From positions 71,418-135,417 of the forward strand of contig QNGE01000884.1 of the NCBI GenBank assembly GCA_008508345.1: a DNA stretch of 64,000 nt. The letters are read 5' to 3'. A model generated the notes under the pieces. That model was given only the letters and a program-made list of their open reading frames with translations, did not search any database and was not told the DNA's origin. The stretch is from Paragonimus westermani (taxonomy: Eukaryota; Platyhelminthes; Trematoda; Plagiorchiida; Troglotrematidae). Shown piece by piece: positions 36,000 to 48,024 of this stretch. Made by a program: the position numbers and the translations under genes. How positions within the stretch are numbered: position 1 is the first letter of the stretch; each line of letters opens with the position of its first letter.

Positions 36000-38860
36000 G
36001 AGATCTACTGCTGAATCAAATGGTGTTTCTGTGATCAGTCGGAACGACTGAATAAACGCCTGCTAAAAGCCGCAACTTACAGGACACACTTGAATTTCTT
36101 CGAAATCCGGTTAATTTGTGATCATTGAGATCATTTGACCATCCAAAAGTTATTAACTCCATAACTACCGTTGCCAAAACAGACCTTATACAATAACGTT
36201 GTTTTCACCGGGGTTTTAAGACTTTGTTGAGGTTTTTGCCATGTTTTCGTCTTCCTACCCATAGGAGTGTGAGAAATGACCCCTTTTAGCAAAATACATT
36301 TATCTATACGCGAAAAACAGTTTGTTTCCCCAGCGTGTATTTGAAATGGGCGAGAGTGTACGGAGAAAGACCATAAAAATATGAGAAGTCAGCTCAGATG
36401 AGTGAAGAGAATAACTGTGACTAAGTTTGTAGGGAAAAGTTCTCTTACTATATTGCTGTGTTCTTTTCGAAACTTACGTCGTAGTCAACAGTATTTTCTC
36501 AAACAAATTGGGGGCGTCAGTCAGTAAACTGATTGTGAGAACATATGTGCAGTAACGAGGCGATAACTTAGAAGACAAGATGTAAGTATGACTCCGAAAT
36601 TCAGTGTTTATAATGTGCTTTATTACCACACGAGTAAGAATTATCACGTAGAACGACCAAACAAAGTCGTGAAAAGTGGTATCGTTCAGGATGTGGAGTG
36701 GTTACATTTTCATTAGAAAGTAAACTATGGTCGGTACTCTTGAGTTCATCGTGAAAACAAACCACAACTGTACCGTTGAGGATAAAAAGAGTGTGTAGGG
36801 TTGAACTTGGCAGACGGTGAGCAAGTTGATGTGCCATTTGGTTCAAAAATAGACCGTGCGATTCAGTATTACTTTCTGGCACATGTTAAGAACCACTGTT
36901 CGAATTTTGAAGCACTTTTCCGGAGAATTTGTGATACCATTTGCGAATTTTCAACAACCAACGGTTCCGTTGTCACTACATTCATTGTACAGAAGTCACT
37001 GAGGGATCCTTGGGGATTTGGTCACAAAATATCCCAAACATTGCAGTGTGAGGATCCACTAATATAACATTTTTCTTGAGGTGGAAAACTGAGTGAGTCC
37101 GCTAATCGTAAACTACCGAGACAAGAGTGGGCACATTACAAACTGTCTAACGTCAGAGTGGCATCAGAACGGTGTATTTTCTGTATTTTTCGATCCTCAA
37201 CCAATGGAGTTTAGTAGACTTCACCAGAATGTTCGGCTGAACAAATGACAAGTGTTTTCCTATATTTGGCGAAGCTTTTGCACACAGCACTCATGTAAGT
37301 AAACTTACAATCGCAAACATATTTAGGTGCATAGTCATAGTCATCACCCCATATCATTTGACGTGCACAGTTGAAATAAGGAAGTAAAGCCTTTCTTTCA
37401 AAATCGAGTACTCAGTTGCAGTACTACAGACGACAAACTTGATAATATGTTAATCAACTTCCCAGTAAGCCTGCATATGATTTAAAAACTAAATACGAAA
37501 ATGGCATCAGCACATGATGTTTTAAACAATTTTCAAGTTAGCTGAAGCTCATTACCGCTGAGCTCAAGTTGGTCCTGTCTGATAACGTAAGGCATAACAA
37601 ATGATGTAGACTTTTTCAGCGTGACCATTCACTATAAATTTCCCTAATAGCTCCGACCGACAACATATCTCACTAGGACAAATACAGAGATGTGAACTCA
37701 ATAAAATTCAACTACGGGCCTTATGCAACTGGTTTCCAGTCTGTGCTTCTGATCATACAATCCAAACTGGGCTGAAACGTTTCCATGATAACAAACAGTT
37801 GCAGCTGATAAATGGTTCAAAGGTTGAACTGAGCTACAACCTTCTCAGCACACGTTTATGTGCTTAATAATCCTGGTATTTCCACTGTTCTCGATAGTAC
37901 CTTAAGAGGTAGATGTACTCAGTGAAGAAAAATTACAGAATTATCAGGCAAGAATCAGGAGATTTTCGAGCAGGTTCAAGTGGCTGGGTGACTGAACACT
38001 AATGAGTGGTTGAGGTTTGAGAATCGATGACAGAATCCATACCTTGTTGACGCATTAATAGTTATTTGACCGATTGCCGCGCTTGACAGTAAGCTTTCTT
38101 CTTGAGCAAAGCTCTCAAGTACGCTTCGCTAAGTACAAGTTCGTCCTAATTCAGTCGATTATACACGTTATTTAGTAGCGGTTTTTAACATAAACCAACG
38201 TAATCATGAAAGTGTCTGTTGTTTTTTAACCTCGTTCTTATGCAGCACAAATAAAGTATGGTCAGAAATTTGTCTGATCATGAAGCGGTATTTGCTCTAA
38301 GGGATTCTAGGAAGAACCAACAGTAAAACATTGATCATTATTTTCTGAGGCGGCTATTCACCACAATTTGTTGCAATTTAACACACAAATAAAGCAACAA
38401 AGACGATATTCGTCACTGCATCAAAAATGAAGCTCAACCCCTTCCTATTGTACAATAGTGATTATACTTCCCTCATGAAGAAGCGATGTTTATCGTGCCC
38501 TAACACTCGTCATTGCCTGCTCAACTGGACTACTGGAAACCAGTTGAATTTTTAATATCAGGCAGAAACAGGTGTAATCACTGTGATTCACTGAGAATAC
38601 GTCGATATGGAGATATGAACTAAACTTATGTGCTCAGAAGGATTGTGCTTCTTCCGGTAGGCACATATTTACCTCGCTTCGCGTTTACCCGGTGACTGCC
38701 TTTTTTCGAATAAGGCTGAACCATTTTCTTTCATAGTGGACAATTTCAAAGGTATAGTGACTGAGTGGAGTTGTTATGAAATTTGAGACCGTTAAATTGC
38801 TTTATCAATAATTGCTGATGGGCAATAGGAGATTTTCTTGGTTTGGAGATGAACAACACT
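36000..38860. other. Non-coding stretch
   Basis: A plus-strand frame at 36801-37067 and a minus-strand frame at 36601-36882 overlap. Neither has a convincing pair of splice sites. No repeat is recognised. Confidence 0.3.
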
Positions 38861-38869
38861 CATATTTTA

Positions 38870-38945
38870 TCGAATGGCTGGAAAGCTTATCTGACCCCGG
38901 AAGCTATCATCAAGTGTGAGTGACGTTCAACTTAAAATCCGCCAG
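38870..38945 (+). repeat. 3' fragment of the tRNA-related repeat
   Basis: 'gaagctatcatcaagtgtga' and 'gtgacgttcaacttaaaatcc' correspond, diverged, to the tail block of the family (compare the fragments at 11018 and 56690). Confidence 0.45.
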
Positions 38946-39310
38946 TAACGTTGGCTTTGTTCGAGTTTATCGTGTTGAAAGAGCGTTTCGATTTTTGACA
39001 TGAATCGCTAAATTGTCGTCTACTGGTGTGTGTTCCTTGCGTTCTACTTTTCGTCCATTTAAGAGCTTTGCACCATTAGTGGCTTTGACTTCAAACAGAA
39101 TTTTAAAACCAATTCCGTGCTGAAGGACTGTCTTCGTCAGCATCTACTTTTAACTGTTCCTTGAGTATCCGTCACAAAGATAGAAGTATTTTCCTAAAAA
39201 TAAACCAACTATAAATAGTCAGTTTCACATATAAGTTTCACTTTGGCCTAATCATATCCCAATGATATTAAAGTTGTTTGACGAATATTTGTTTCGCCAG
39301 TAGGACTTAC

Positions 39311-39395
39311 CGGACAAGTTCTGAAAAAGTAGCGGAAACGATCGCAAACCCGGCAACGCTGAGGGAAAATTTCGTGGTCATCTGCTTTCATCAAC
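39311..39395 (-). CDS. Candidate second exon, gene A
   Basis: A consensus GTAAGT donor follows CCG. The peptide LMKADDHEIFPQRCRVCDRF with RYFFRTCP has paired CxxC and a later Cys, as in a small zinc-binding knuckle, though that is speculative. The acceptor used (gagctgcataag) is weak, and the frame is open upstream for over 60 codons, so the exon could be longer. With this start, one base completes a codon begun by the exon at 40315-40511. Confidence 0.4.
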
Positions 39396-39904
39396 CTTAT
39401 GCAGCTCAACGATTTTCCCATATACACGCATGCACGTAAAACAAACACACGGACAAGTACACGGTCTAGTCCAGTAGCGCTATCCCTGGTTGGTGCTGTT
39501 CTGACGATTTTGCCCCAATTTCCTCGGATCAAAACGTTCAGTTGCAGACACACAAATCACAAGTCAGCAGAGTTGATCGAAAATACATTATGTTATTGTA
39601 GTTTAAAAAGGCAGGTGTACAGGGAAGTCACACCACGCAACGAATATGGACTACTGAACAACAGGATACAAACAACTGCATACTGTTTTCAATTATGAAC
39701 TTCTGACTGTTCCTTGATGAAACCCTCCGCGTTTGCCATTGACCTGATTTTGATTCCAGTGAAGAAATTTGCGTACTGTTGATCACAGTCGGCATCAATC
39801 TATACCCTACACTTAGCTACCGGCTACCGATCAGTAGCCGTGCAGTGTACAACAGGCTCGAAGTTTGCAACAGGTAACACAGATGGGTTCACATTGGGCA
39901 AAAC

Positions 39905-40125
39905 ATCGTAAAAAATTGAACATCACTCAAAATCGATCGTAGTCTTTGCATTCTCATAGACTTTTTAGTAAGTCTCTTTCGAGAAGAAGCACCAGGCTCG
40001 AGTTTCACTCTTGTTAAGGCTCATCAGTGTTGCATTTCGTTACCACGGCCAGGATTAAAACTTGGGCAGTGTTTTCGTGATGCAATCCTGTTGACTACTA
40101 TGCCACTGACCTCATATATGTACAT
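39905..40125 (-). repeat. tRNA-related repeat, minus copy, truncated
   Basis: Reverse-complemented, it shows 'gaggtcagtggcatagtag' in the core region, 'caacactgatgagcc' and the tail beginning 'caaagactacgatcgatttt'. The leader half is missing. Confidence 0.6.
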
Positions 40126-40314
40126 CCCCCCTCTTTAAAGACCATGTGGAGAAAATTTTGGGAACGAATAGTGGAAGTTTTATTCGAAATTTTATTTCTT
40201 CAGCAAGTATTTTATAACGGTATTACACAAGTGGTAACAGCAATACTCACAAATTAGTACTACACAAGCGACTGTCGTTCACAATCTGAACTTACCTATC
40301 TCCTTCAGTGTCAC

Positions 40315-40511
40315 ATGCCGTCTTTTTTCACTTCAGGTCGTATTGCGCAGAAAAGTTCCTTAATGCTGGCCTTCAGTTGATGAATGGCGGACAATGTAGT
40401 CGAATTCGTCTGTTTTTTAGAAGCTGTGAAAAAGTGTTGGAGAGCGAGATCTGGTTTCGGAATTTCCTCCAACAGTTTGTTAGATTCTAGCTTCTTCGAA
40501 GTAGACGCCAT
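40315..40511 (-). CDS. Candidate first coding exon, gene A
   Basis: The frame opens with ATG at 40509-40511 in a good context (ttaaATGG). It reads MASTSKKLESNKLLEEIPKP, then DLALQHFFTASKKQTNSTTL, in all 65 codons plus two bases before a GTGACA donor. An alternative donor GTGAAA 17 bases earlier ends on a codon boundary. An in-frame TGA lies just past the donor. The polar, Lys/Glu/Ser-rich start followed by a helical segment suits the N-terminus of an intracellular protein, and no signal peptide is seen. The start was chosen because no better ATG or acceptor lies upstream in this frame. Confidence 0.45.
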
Positions 40512-41947
40512 TTAATGTCGTCAATAAGTAGAAGTGATGATGTTCAAGTCTTCATACGGTTTAAAAAAATTATATCCCCTAAGGGATTTAAACAAAACAG
40601 TTATAATGACGAAAACTGGTAGATTAACTTCGTATTGCCTCGTCAGCATCAGATAGCCAATAACCCAGAGAGCTTTCAGTTTAAAGTTCATTCACGCGAC
40701 CTGAATGAAATTCACTACAACTAGGGCCATACCAGCCTAAGGCTCACAAATAACTGCTTTCGAAACACGACATAGGTTTGAACCAGTTTGTCGAGGCGGC
40801 CTCAACAGATATTATGAATCGTGGGTTGCGGTGGCGTGTTGTAATGGTGAAGGCTGAGATCGTCAACGTTGCGGCCAGCTGATATGATATGCCGTCCGAT
40901 CGACGAAGTTGGAAGCTTTAGGTTCTCCGTGACTACAGTGTCCGGCGGTGAGATTTGTTTGTGTACACACACAGGCAAACATTCCTTCATTCCTGATGTC
41001 ACTGATCTGTCGGTTCTGTCAAAGTAACTCTCTCCTCAGGCTGTCCTCTCTTGATTGCAGGCACAGATAATCTGCGAGTCTGATTAAGGTCCTCAATCAT
41101 TTCACTATCAGCGGTTGACCATCGTAGTGGCGTTATTTTAGAAATTTTCTAAAATTTCTTGGATACCAGCAAATTGATTAACCATTGGACTGTAGCTGCA
41201 GACAGGGTTTTACCCTGCCACAAAAATGAACGTCATTCTTTTCGCCAGAAGACAGACAGCTGAACTTTGTCTTTCGACATTTTAGGCGCCATCTCGAACG
41301 GTCTGTCGGCTGCCTTTGTCAAGCGTCTGTCAGTGAACATTTCGTTTTGCATTGTTTTACTTTGACAAACGAAATGCCAACTACTGGTTTTTAAATTAAT
41401 CGTGTTATGAGAACGACAGACCAACGAACAAGACTTGTTTTCTCTGTTTGATCATCGGGTTAATCACGGCAAAATAAGTATGAGAACAGCGAGTAGAGTG
41501 ATTCAGAAAAATGTTCAATATAGGTTATGGACGGCGTCTTTGTTATCAGTTACGTGAGCTTGATAGATTGTACTTCGTAAAAAGTGCCTATCCAACTATA
41601 AAGCTTTAATGTGCACGAGATTAAACTTAGATGAAGTGGTATAGAACACGATCAGTACACTTTAGAATGAGAACTGTGTGCAACTGGGGGTTACAAAAAT
41701 AAATATAAATTGCGCACTATTTGGGAAGGATGAAACGGTGCTTCGTTCTCGCTGAATAGTGTTTGCTAACGAGTATCCACTGTGAGATATGCCCGATTTC
41801 AAATGTTCTATTCGTCCTACCGGTGCAATTGTACCTGCGACCCTGAAAAAACCAGCAGATACAGGGACTGGTAGAAATATTAAAACCTCGCTGTTTGACC
41901 AGAGGTGGAGTCAGCCCCGTCGTCTGTGTGATTAGAAGTTTGCTGCA

Positions 41948-42114
41948 TTATTCATCCGTTTCAGCATGACATTGTTGATATTTCCATGTTCTTAAAATTG
42001 TCACATATGAGAAAGAATCTGTTTTGCCCCACATTTTAGATGCCTCCAAAACGGTACTTCTCAATACACTTCTTGGAGCTTTCAAATCTGACGATCCAAG
42101 TTTCTTAATAATAT
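41948..42114 (-). CDS. Candidate terminal exon, gene B
   Basis: A strong acceptor (gttgttcctttgttcttatttag) opens two bases plus 54 codons and a TAA stop. The peptide begins IIKKLGSSDLKAPRSVLRST and ends YQQCHAETDE. Entry phase exactly matches the one-base carry-over of the exon at 42827-43028, making an Asn codon. No AATAAA signal is obvious in the following 250 bases. The stop lies 1.4 kb before the ATG of gene A on the same strand. Confidence 0.5.
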
Positions 42115-42826
42115 CTAAATAAGAACAAAGGAACAACCTATCTTTCTTGGACGTGCGGATTAGAAACCGTTCAGATGGATATACTGCAGTTTCAGTGATC
42201 CGTGATCCAGGATGGACTGGGAAGTGAACGAACTTTGTCAGGCTTGTATCTGTTGCGTATAAAAGTCACCAGTGCGTGTGTAGTTTTACGGAGGATCAAG
42301 AAGATGTTCCTAGGAAACTGAACACCGTGAAAAAGTTGTTCCACGCTGTTGTTCGTGCTGACAATTTCCCAGGACTTTTTAACGAAAAATAGGCGCAAAA
42401 TGACCCCTTCGGAAAGTGCAAATGTAAGCGTTTGCCAACATCTTGATAATCGAATATTTCGATAGTTAGTTTACACCACCTGACAATCACCTGACAAATT
42501 GCCTGGTCAATTTGATGTACCTGTTGATTGGGTCATGTATTGCGTGTATCAACAAACGAACGGTTGATGTTTTCTCCTGATTACTTGTTTACCTCGTCAA
42601 CTCCGTATTTTTTCGGTTCTATTCTGAACATGAGCCTAATAATGTGGAAATACCGATCGGTCGCAGAAATATACAACAGGACACCCGTTCACATTATATA
42701 TACCAGAACACAAATATTAAAGTACTATAGTTGTAAATATCAGAGGTTCTAGATGTGCGACTATGCGCATCCATTTATACAGTCAAGCAACCATTCATAA
42801 TGAAGATCACACATAAGGATACTCAC

Positions 42827-43028
42827 TTCTATAGTTCAGCTTTTTGTCCAGTTTTGCGTAGGGTGTCAACCCCTTCTTTTTAGTCGTTCGGATGGCCTCG
42901 TAATCTCTTGTAACATTCTGCTGAATCTTGCTATCTGAAAGAACGTAAGACGAAAGGCTCGATAAGCCAGTGGCGACAGGTATAATGCGAATCAGTTGGT
43001 CAGTGGGTCGGTTTTGCAATGAATCATC
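42827..43028 (-). CDS. Candidate internal exon, gene B
   Basis: The best-bounded exon of this gene. The acceptor 'gttaacttctgtacttcag' and a consensus GTGAGT donor enclose 67 codons plus one base. The peptide begins DDSLQNRPTDQLIRIIPVAT and has a basic segment TTKKKGLTPYAKLDKKLNYR near its end. The KGLTP motif loosely recalls the Sas10/Utp3 C-terminal region, but too little matches for an assignment. Confidence 0.55.
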
Positions 43029-43133
43029 CTGAAGTACAGAAGTTAACACATTTTTGCCGCAGCATATTTTACCTTATATGCCAGACGTGACAAAATTCAT
43101 TTCTGCGATACTACACGATTTCATTGTGAACAC

Positions 43134-43290
43134 AGAGTGTGTATCCAAGAGAAGAATCGCAGGCAGCATCGAACGATAATCATGGCTTGTTGAAAGTATC
43201 TGAGAATTATCCAGTCCACAACCAGCCCCGGTTTCATATGTAGAATGCTCGTCAACACGCGACCAAATTTCTCGGCAGTTTAACCGTATT
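43134..43290 (-). CDS. Candidate internal exon, gene B
   Basis: One base plus 52 codons: IRLNCREIWSRVDEHSTYET and later SMLPAILLLDTHS. The acceptor (gtttccaagacatccag) follows a 58-base intron. The donor GTGTTC is weak and was chosen because it gives the phase-0 join required by the next exon. Moderately supported by phase at both ends. Confidence 0.35.
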
Positions 43291-43348
43291 CTGGATGTCT
43301 TGGAAACATCGACAAATATCAGCAATCCAGATCCTCAATCACTCTCAC

Positions 43349-43560
43349 GTAAAACACATAACAATGCGACCTTCCTCATTTGGTGGTACGGTGTGATAAC
43401 GGTAAGTTACTTTTCGACCAACTGGGATGTGAATTAGTGAAGAGCAACACGGTATATTTTTAAGGATGAGCCACAGGATTGGGTTAGGAGTTCCATTTTG
43501 ATGACCTAGAATATACCTTGGGAATGAAAATCGAACAGTTTCGAGCAATGCGATCAGCAT
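43349..43560 (-). CDS. Candidate internal exon, gene B
   Basis: 70 codons plus two bases closed by a good GTGAGA donor. The peptide starts MLIALLETVRFSFPRYILGH and ends VPPNEEGRIVMCF. The acceptor (aaagtcggaacag) is fair. A second internal acceptor (cttcactaattcacatcccag) could split the exon. Exit phase agrees with the exon at 43134-43290. Confidence 0.4.
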
Positions 43561-43716
43561 CTGTTCCGACTTTTATTTGTCAGCATGTCATTTAAGGCCA
43601 CGTCCAAACTGTCTCAATTCGAACTTGTCGAGCTCAGCACTAATCGGCGGACATCTTCAAAACCCAAAGAGGTCTTCAGCCAAAGTTGACACCAGTAGTA
43701 ATCTTAATTTCCTTAC

Positions 43717-43964
43717 GGTGAACAAAAAACGGAAAAATTTGTACTTCGCAATATAATTCAATAATTCAAACATGGAAAGATCGCCATATTTTTTCGTTTT
43801 AGCTGAAGGGTAAAGCTCTGCTAACTTGCAGTCTGATTTGGTTTCCCCGTCGGCTAAGTTATATCGTGAGGAATAGTGGGTAAACTGGATGTGTTTCTCA
43901 TTATGGTGCTTTATTTCGGAGGAATAGGCAGAGAGCATATTGCTCACTGGTTGGATCACAGCGG
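43717..43964 (-). CDS. Candidate internal exon, gene B
   Basis: A GTAAGG donor closes a frame reading VSNMLSAYSSEIKHHNEKHI and KTKKYGDLSMFELLNYIAKY on a codon boundary, matching the phase-0 start of the next exon. Two acceptors are possible (the one used, after 'catatagtgtccacag', or 18 bases later after 'gtgatccaaccag'). Confidence 0.4.
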
Positions 43965-44509
43965 CTGTGGACACTATATGCGGAGACCAGTCACAACCAA
44001 TTGAACATTGGATGGTGTCTCGAATGGTTAGCACAAATACGATCTACTGGACAGAAGAGTCTTGAAATACCACAGATGTTTTGGTCATTTTGTTCGTCGT
44101 AACACTAACCCCTGTTGAAGATACATGTGTGTTTGTGGTTGATCACAAGGTTGGTGAAAACTGGCGTTACACATCACCTCCATTTCGAAACTTTAACTAA
44201 AACTGTAAGCCTGCATTATTGTGAACCGCAAACGCTGGTGGCACAAGGGTTATTAATTCGGGGAAACCAGTACACGGGTTATGTGTCTCAACCGGACTAC
44301 GAACACAAACATTCATTTGCACAGAACACTATTCTCAGGATGTCCCAGTCGCGATGGATACAAATTCTCAGTTCCCTCATCTCCAATGATCCTTCCTGTA
44401 TCTCTCCCGTATTTCTTCCGCGGCCATTTCCATCCATGTTGTTGCCATCTTACTGAATAGTGGTGGTGTAAGTAGTATAGTGTGACCGTCTGTCTTCATT
44501 ACACTAGCT

Positions 44510-44740
44510 TTAAGGCAAATGTGAACAAGAGAAAGGTTTCGTAAGAAACAGTGGACATTGGTTTGAAATAGTAGTGTGATGAACATTTTGAAGAGTGTAA
44601 TTCGACAGTATATGTAGCAGCAGATATGACAGATAGTGCTCATAGCCGCCCTGAAACGGTTGGACTAGGAACTTCGTTGACAGAAAAAATAAGACAAGAA
44701 GAATTGGTAGCACAGAGTTTACATTCCCTGGCGGCACCAT
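44510..44740 (-). CDS. ORF with hydrophobic N-terminus, possible first exon of gene B
   Basis: From an ATG at 44738-44740 in good context (taaaATGG) the frame reads MVPPGNVNSVLPILLVLFFL then STKFLVQPFQG, which resembles a signal peptide or signal anchor, and stays open for 76 codons to a stop. No strong donor was found before the stop, so either it is a small secreted ORF or the donor was missed. It lies just upstream of the gene B exons on the same strand, which would fit a secreted or membrane product. Confidence 0.3.
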   Translation of the reverse strand: MVPPGNVNSVLPILLVLFFLSTKFLVQPFQGGYEHYLSYLLLHILSNYTLQNVHHTTISNQCPLFLTKPFSCSHLP

Positions 44741-45478
44741 TTTAAAGTTAAAATCTCTCGAATGTGCACACAACTTATGATTACCAGACGTCTTTAAGAA
44801 ACAACAGGCAACATCGTCAGGAATACCAGTTTAAACGGAACAAAGAGCGAAGTAGTGGCAGTGAATCCACTTGAGATCAGTTGTGGAAATGTATTTTAAT
44901 TGCGTAAATCAATCGAGATTGTTCTTGGTACTTCTACAGTACATTTGCTTTGCATCATACATGCAGTCAAGTCATTTCGATGAGTAACAGACCAGTCAGG
45001 AGGCATCTATTTCTCCTAACTAATTTTAAGATCTGTGCAGCCCATGTTCAGGCTTGTGTTGTCATCGATGTTCATTTGATTGTTAGATTTTTCAAAACGA
45101 ACATTACCGATCTAACCACACCGTGTCTCTTTCAAGAAAGCGGGTGATTCCGTTATTTCAAGCGTAGCAGTTTCCATACACAAGCGAACAGGCAGAGTAC
45201 AACAGAAGAGACTTGAATTACATACCGTGGTTTCATTTTGAGGGAAAAAATAATGTTAGAAATTCTTGCGAGTTTAAATGATTGGGGTACACATTTAACT
45301 GCTGAAAATTAGCAGTTATCAGAAAATTTGGCATCAATTTTTACATTGTGTTCACAAGAAACACGTGCAATGTATGGATCAGGATTTGTTTGACTGTTGT
45401 CAACCAACTGTTAAGAACACACTTATTGGAGGGTGTTTCAATCCTAAGTAAATGGCGAAATAAAAGAAGGTGATAGAA

Positions 45479-45568
45479 TTAGGAAGCGAACGGTATATTT
45501 CCACCAATATTCAGAAACATCACACTGAACATGACGTAGCTGGTCGCAGTCTCCGTATACAGATATAT
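45479..45568 (-). CDS. Candidate terminal exon, gene C
   Basis: An excellent acceptor (gaagttcatgtttctttcag) opens a frame in phase 0 reading IYLYTETATSYVMFSVMFLN then IGGNIPFAS and a TAA stop. It joins in phase to 45705-45754. The peptide is hydrophobic and beta-rich. An alternative frame through the same exon is also open, so the reading is not unique. Confidence 0.35.
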   Translation of the reverse strand: MYLYTETATSYVMFSVMFLNIGGNIPFAS

Positions 45569-45704
45569 CTGAAAGAAACATGAACTTCAAGTTTTGCTGT
45601 TGCCACAGCTTGTTATTATAGTACGTTCCAGCCACAGCGGGTACACGAACCCCGGCGAACCATTCATGAAACACTCGTGATGACCACTGCGCTGTTAATC
45701 TCAC

Positions 45705-45754
45705 AGTAATCACAACAGAATTGTCATAGCTTGAAGCCCACTCATTTTCTAAAG
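45705..45754 (-). CDS. Candidate short exon, gene C
   Basis: 50 bases (two plus 16 codons: LENEWASSYDNSVVIT) between a good acceptor (gagttctctcttactag) and a GTGAGA donor. Phases agree with both neighbours at 45919-45956 and 45479-45568. The frame is part of a longer 155-codon open frame, an alternative without splicing. Confidence 0.35.
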
Positions 45755-45918
45755 CTAGTAAGAGAGAACTCTTGTCCGTCGTATCCAATCGATAACTGCA
45801 AAACTGGAACTTCCAAATCAGGTCGAAATCCCCTAATTCATTAGACCTGTTTAGCAGCATTTCAAATGACTGACGAATAACCGGGGATTTGGCTAGTTTC
45901 AACATGACCACTACTCAC

Positions 45919-45956
45919 ATGTGATCTCTGTTTCAACGGAAGTGGCCATCTTTAGT
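45919..45956 (-). CDS. Candidate short exon, gene C
   Basis: 38 bases, LKMATSVETEIT, between a very pyrimidine-rich acceptor (cttctcttggtcactgttgt region ending cactag) and a consensus GTGAGT donor. The internal ATG at 45947-45949 could instead be a start codon. The entry phase needs a two-base carry-over that I could not find in an upstream exon. Confidence 0.35.
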
Positions 45957-46299
45957 CTAGTGTGGGACCAACAACAGTGACCAAGAGAAGAAGGACCGGA
46001 GCAGGTGGGCTCGTACCATCTTCGCAGTACTCAAAAGGTGCAGCAGGCAAAATTAGACCGTCGAAAGTAGAGCAGGTAGAATGATCTTGACGCTTGCAGA
46101 TGTAGATAAATGGTTATCTACACTCATCTGTTGCGTGAAATTAGGTACATTACTGAATAGATTGTCAAGGGCTTTACACAATAAGCATACATAAAATTAT
46201 GCCTTCAGAAGAGATTTACGGAGATCCGTGGCTTCAACACAGATCCTTAGATAAGCCACATGATAGCTGCTCATTACATGCATGTATATCAAGTCGAAG

Positions 46300-47990
46300 A
46301 AAAGATGACCCAGTGTGAAAAAAATGAGTGATATTTGACAAATTCCGAAGGAAGTTATTCCAGAAAACAAAATGCATTGTGCAATAACTATGTCCAAAAT
46401 TAACTAATGCCAAAGTGCTTCGTCGATAAAATAATTCTAATCGAAAGAGGCAACAGACAATGTAGGAGGATCAAATTTGAATCAAACTAAATTTTGTCAA
46501 GAGAACTATTTTACGAAATGGGCCCACTTATCACGTTTTCACCACCAACATAAATTTTGACCTGGACAGTAAAAACATTTCACGAAACGGGATATACGAC
46601 AGAAGAAAAATTTAACGCTTCACGTCGGAAGTCTGCTAAACCATAGTAGCGTAAGCTTTATAGTAAACCATCAGTGTTCACAAACTTATGGCTGGGGAAT
46701 CGAAGTCATCAAGTCTGGAATAGTACCCTTGTTTTCTGTGATCTGAGTTCACATCTTCGTAATGTCCATTCTCAAATAGATTCTGAGCAGTCAACAGGTA
46801 ACCATGTGGAAACACTTACTGATTTTACATGATCTACTGTGACAAACTGTTTCCCTACCATCAGTACATGTTTGACAACAGAAAACAAAGGAGTGTGCTC
46901 GTTCGGTGACTGCTGTAGTAACCTTCTAAATCAGCCCATGTAATCTACGCACTGTCTTTTCTGCCCTAGTGAACGGCCAAATTATATAGGTTGGATCTAC
47001 ATACATTACAATTTATTTAGGAATAAAAAGAGAGGTGATATAAAATTTGACAAACAAACGAGGTGAATTCTTCCACATACCCTACCCTTTCTCCGTTAGT
47101 TCAAGGCGATGGGGGTTACGTAAGTGTTTTGTGATACGACCTGAACAAACGCGCAAGATCCATAATGGGAGAGCAGGAGTTGAATAATTGATATTACCTG
47201 TCTGGAACGCTTTCTGTAAGGTAACTTACACAGTATCGCTGGCATACGTCCCCGTTAGGTGAACACGAACTCCATAAAAGAGAATGTGCGAAACAAAAAC
47301 AAATCAGCTTAGACTACTGTGTAGTTTGAAAAGCCTTAACAAATGGAACAAATATCTTACCACGCATTATATTCTTGATTGAAGTATGCAGAGGCAGTGA
47401 ATGGAAGCTGCATATAATAATTAGACGATTGACTTTGTCCAGGTGTTTAATTTCATCCGACAACTCAGCCATGTGAAAGCGAGGCAGGTGTGTTTATAAT
47501 TCTGTCACACGTGTGTGTATGCACACGTTTTTCGCTCAATCTACTTAAAGTTCTTTGTAATTAAAAACACAGGATAAATAAACCTCCTGAACGAACATGG
47601 TATGTTATAATTTTATGGGCTTATGAGTATTACGAAAGAAGGTAACTTTCTCACGAATGGCAGTCCTATTTCTTACAAGTTATAAAAACAAACTGCAAAT
47701 AATTCTACCCAAGACCATAGTCTGCACTGTCTAAAGATGCTTTATTAATGGTCCAACTATTCTCCGTTTTTGTATCCTCTATCTTTTCCAGATGTGACTG
47801 TGTCCCTCCGGGATGACACTGGGACAATCATATCATTATGCGGATTTTTATTGGTGACATAATACTGAAAAAGGACTGGAACGTAAGGTAATCAAATTTC
47901 GTGAATGAAGTTCCTCTTCACGTTTGGCGACGTTTGCCGTGATTGTCACTGAGGTTGCAAGCGTTTCACGACTAAACGAGGTGATCTTAT
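46300..47990. other. Non-coding stretch
   Basis: No open frame or repeat that I can support. AT-rich, with scattered short homopolymer runs. Confidence 0.5.
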
Positions 47991-48024
47991 CAGTGTACCA
48001 GTGTTACAAGATTTAGTTTTCCAG

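Noticed and set aside
36601..37067. Overlapping protein-like frames on opposite strands
   Set aside because: Weak splice signals, and no phase fit with gene A.
42290..42385. A minus-strand exon inside gene B (SWEIVSTNNSVEQLFHGVQF)
   Set aside because: All three frames are open there, its phase does not follow the exon at 42827, and the flanking exons join perfectly without it.
45444..45911. An unspliced 155-codon minus-strand ORF
   Set aside because: Strong donors and acceptors inside it give a phase-consistent spliced reading. Its length alone is within chance for the window.
46220..46266. A 47-base minus-strand exon with long pyrimidine tract and GTAAAT donor (YHVAYLRICVEATDL)
   Set aside because: Its phases do not fit the neighbouring gene C exons and it is very short.
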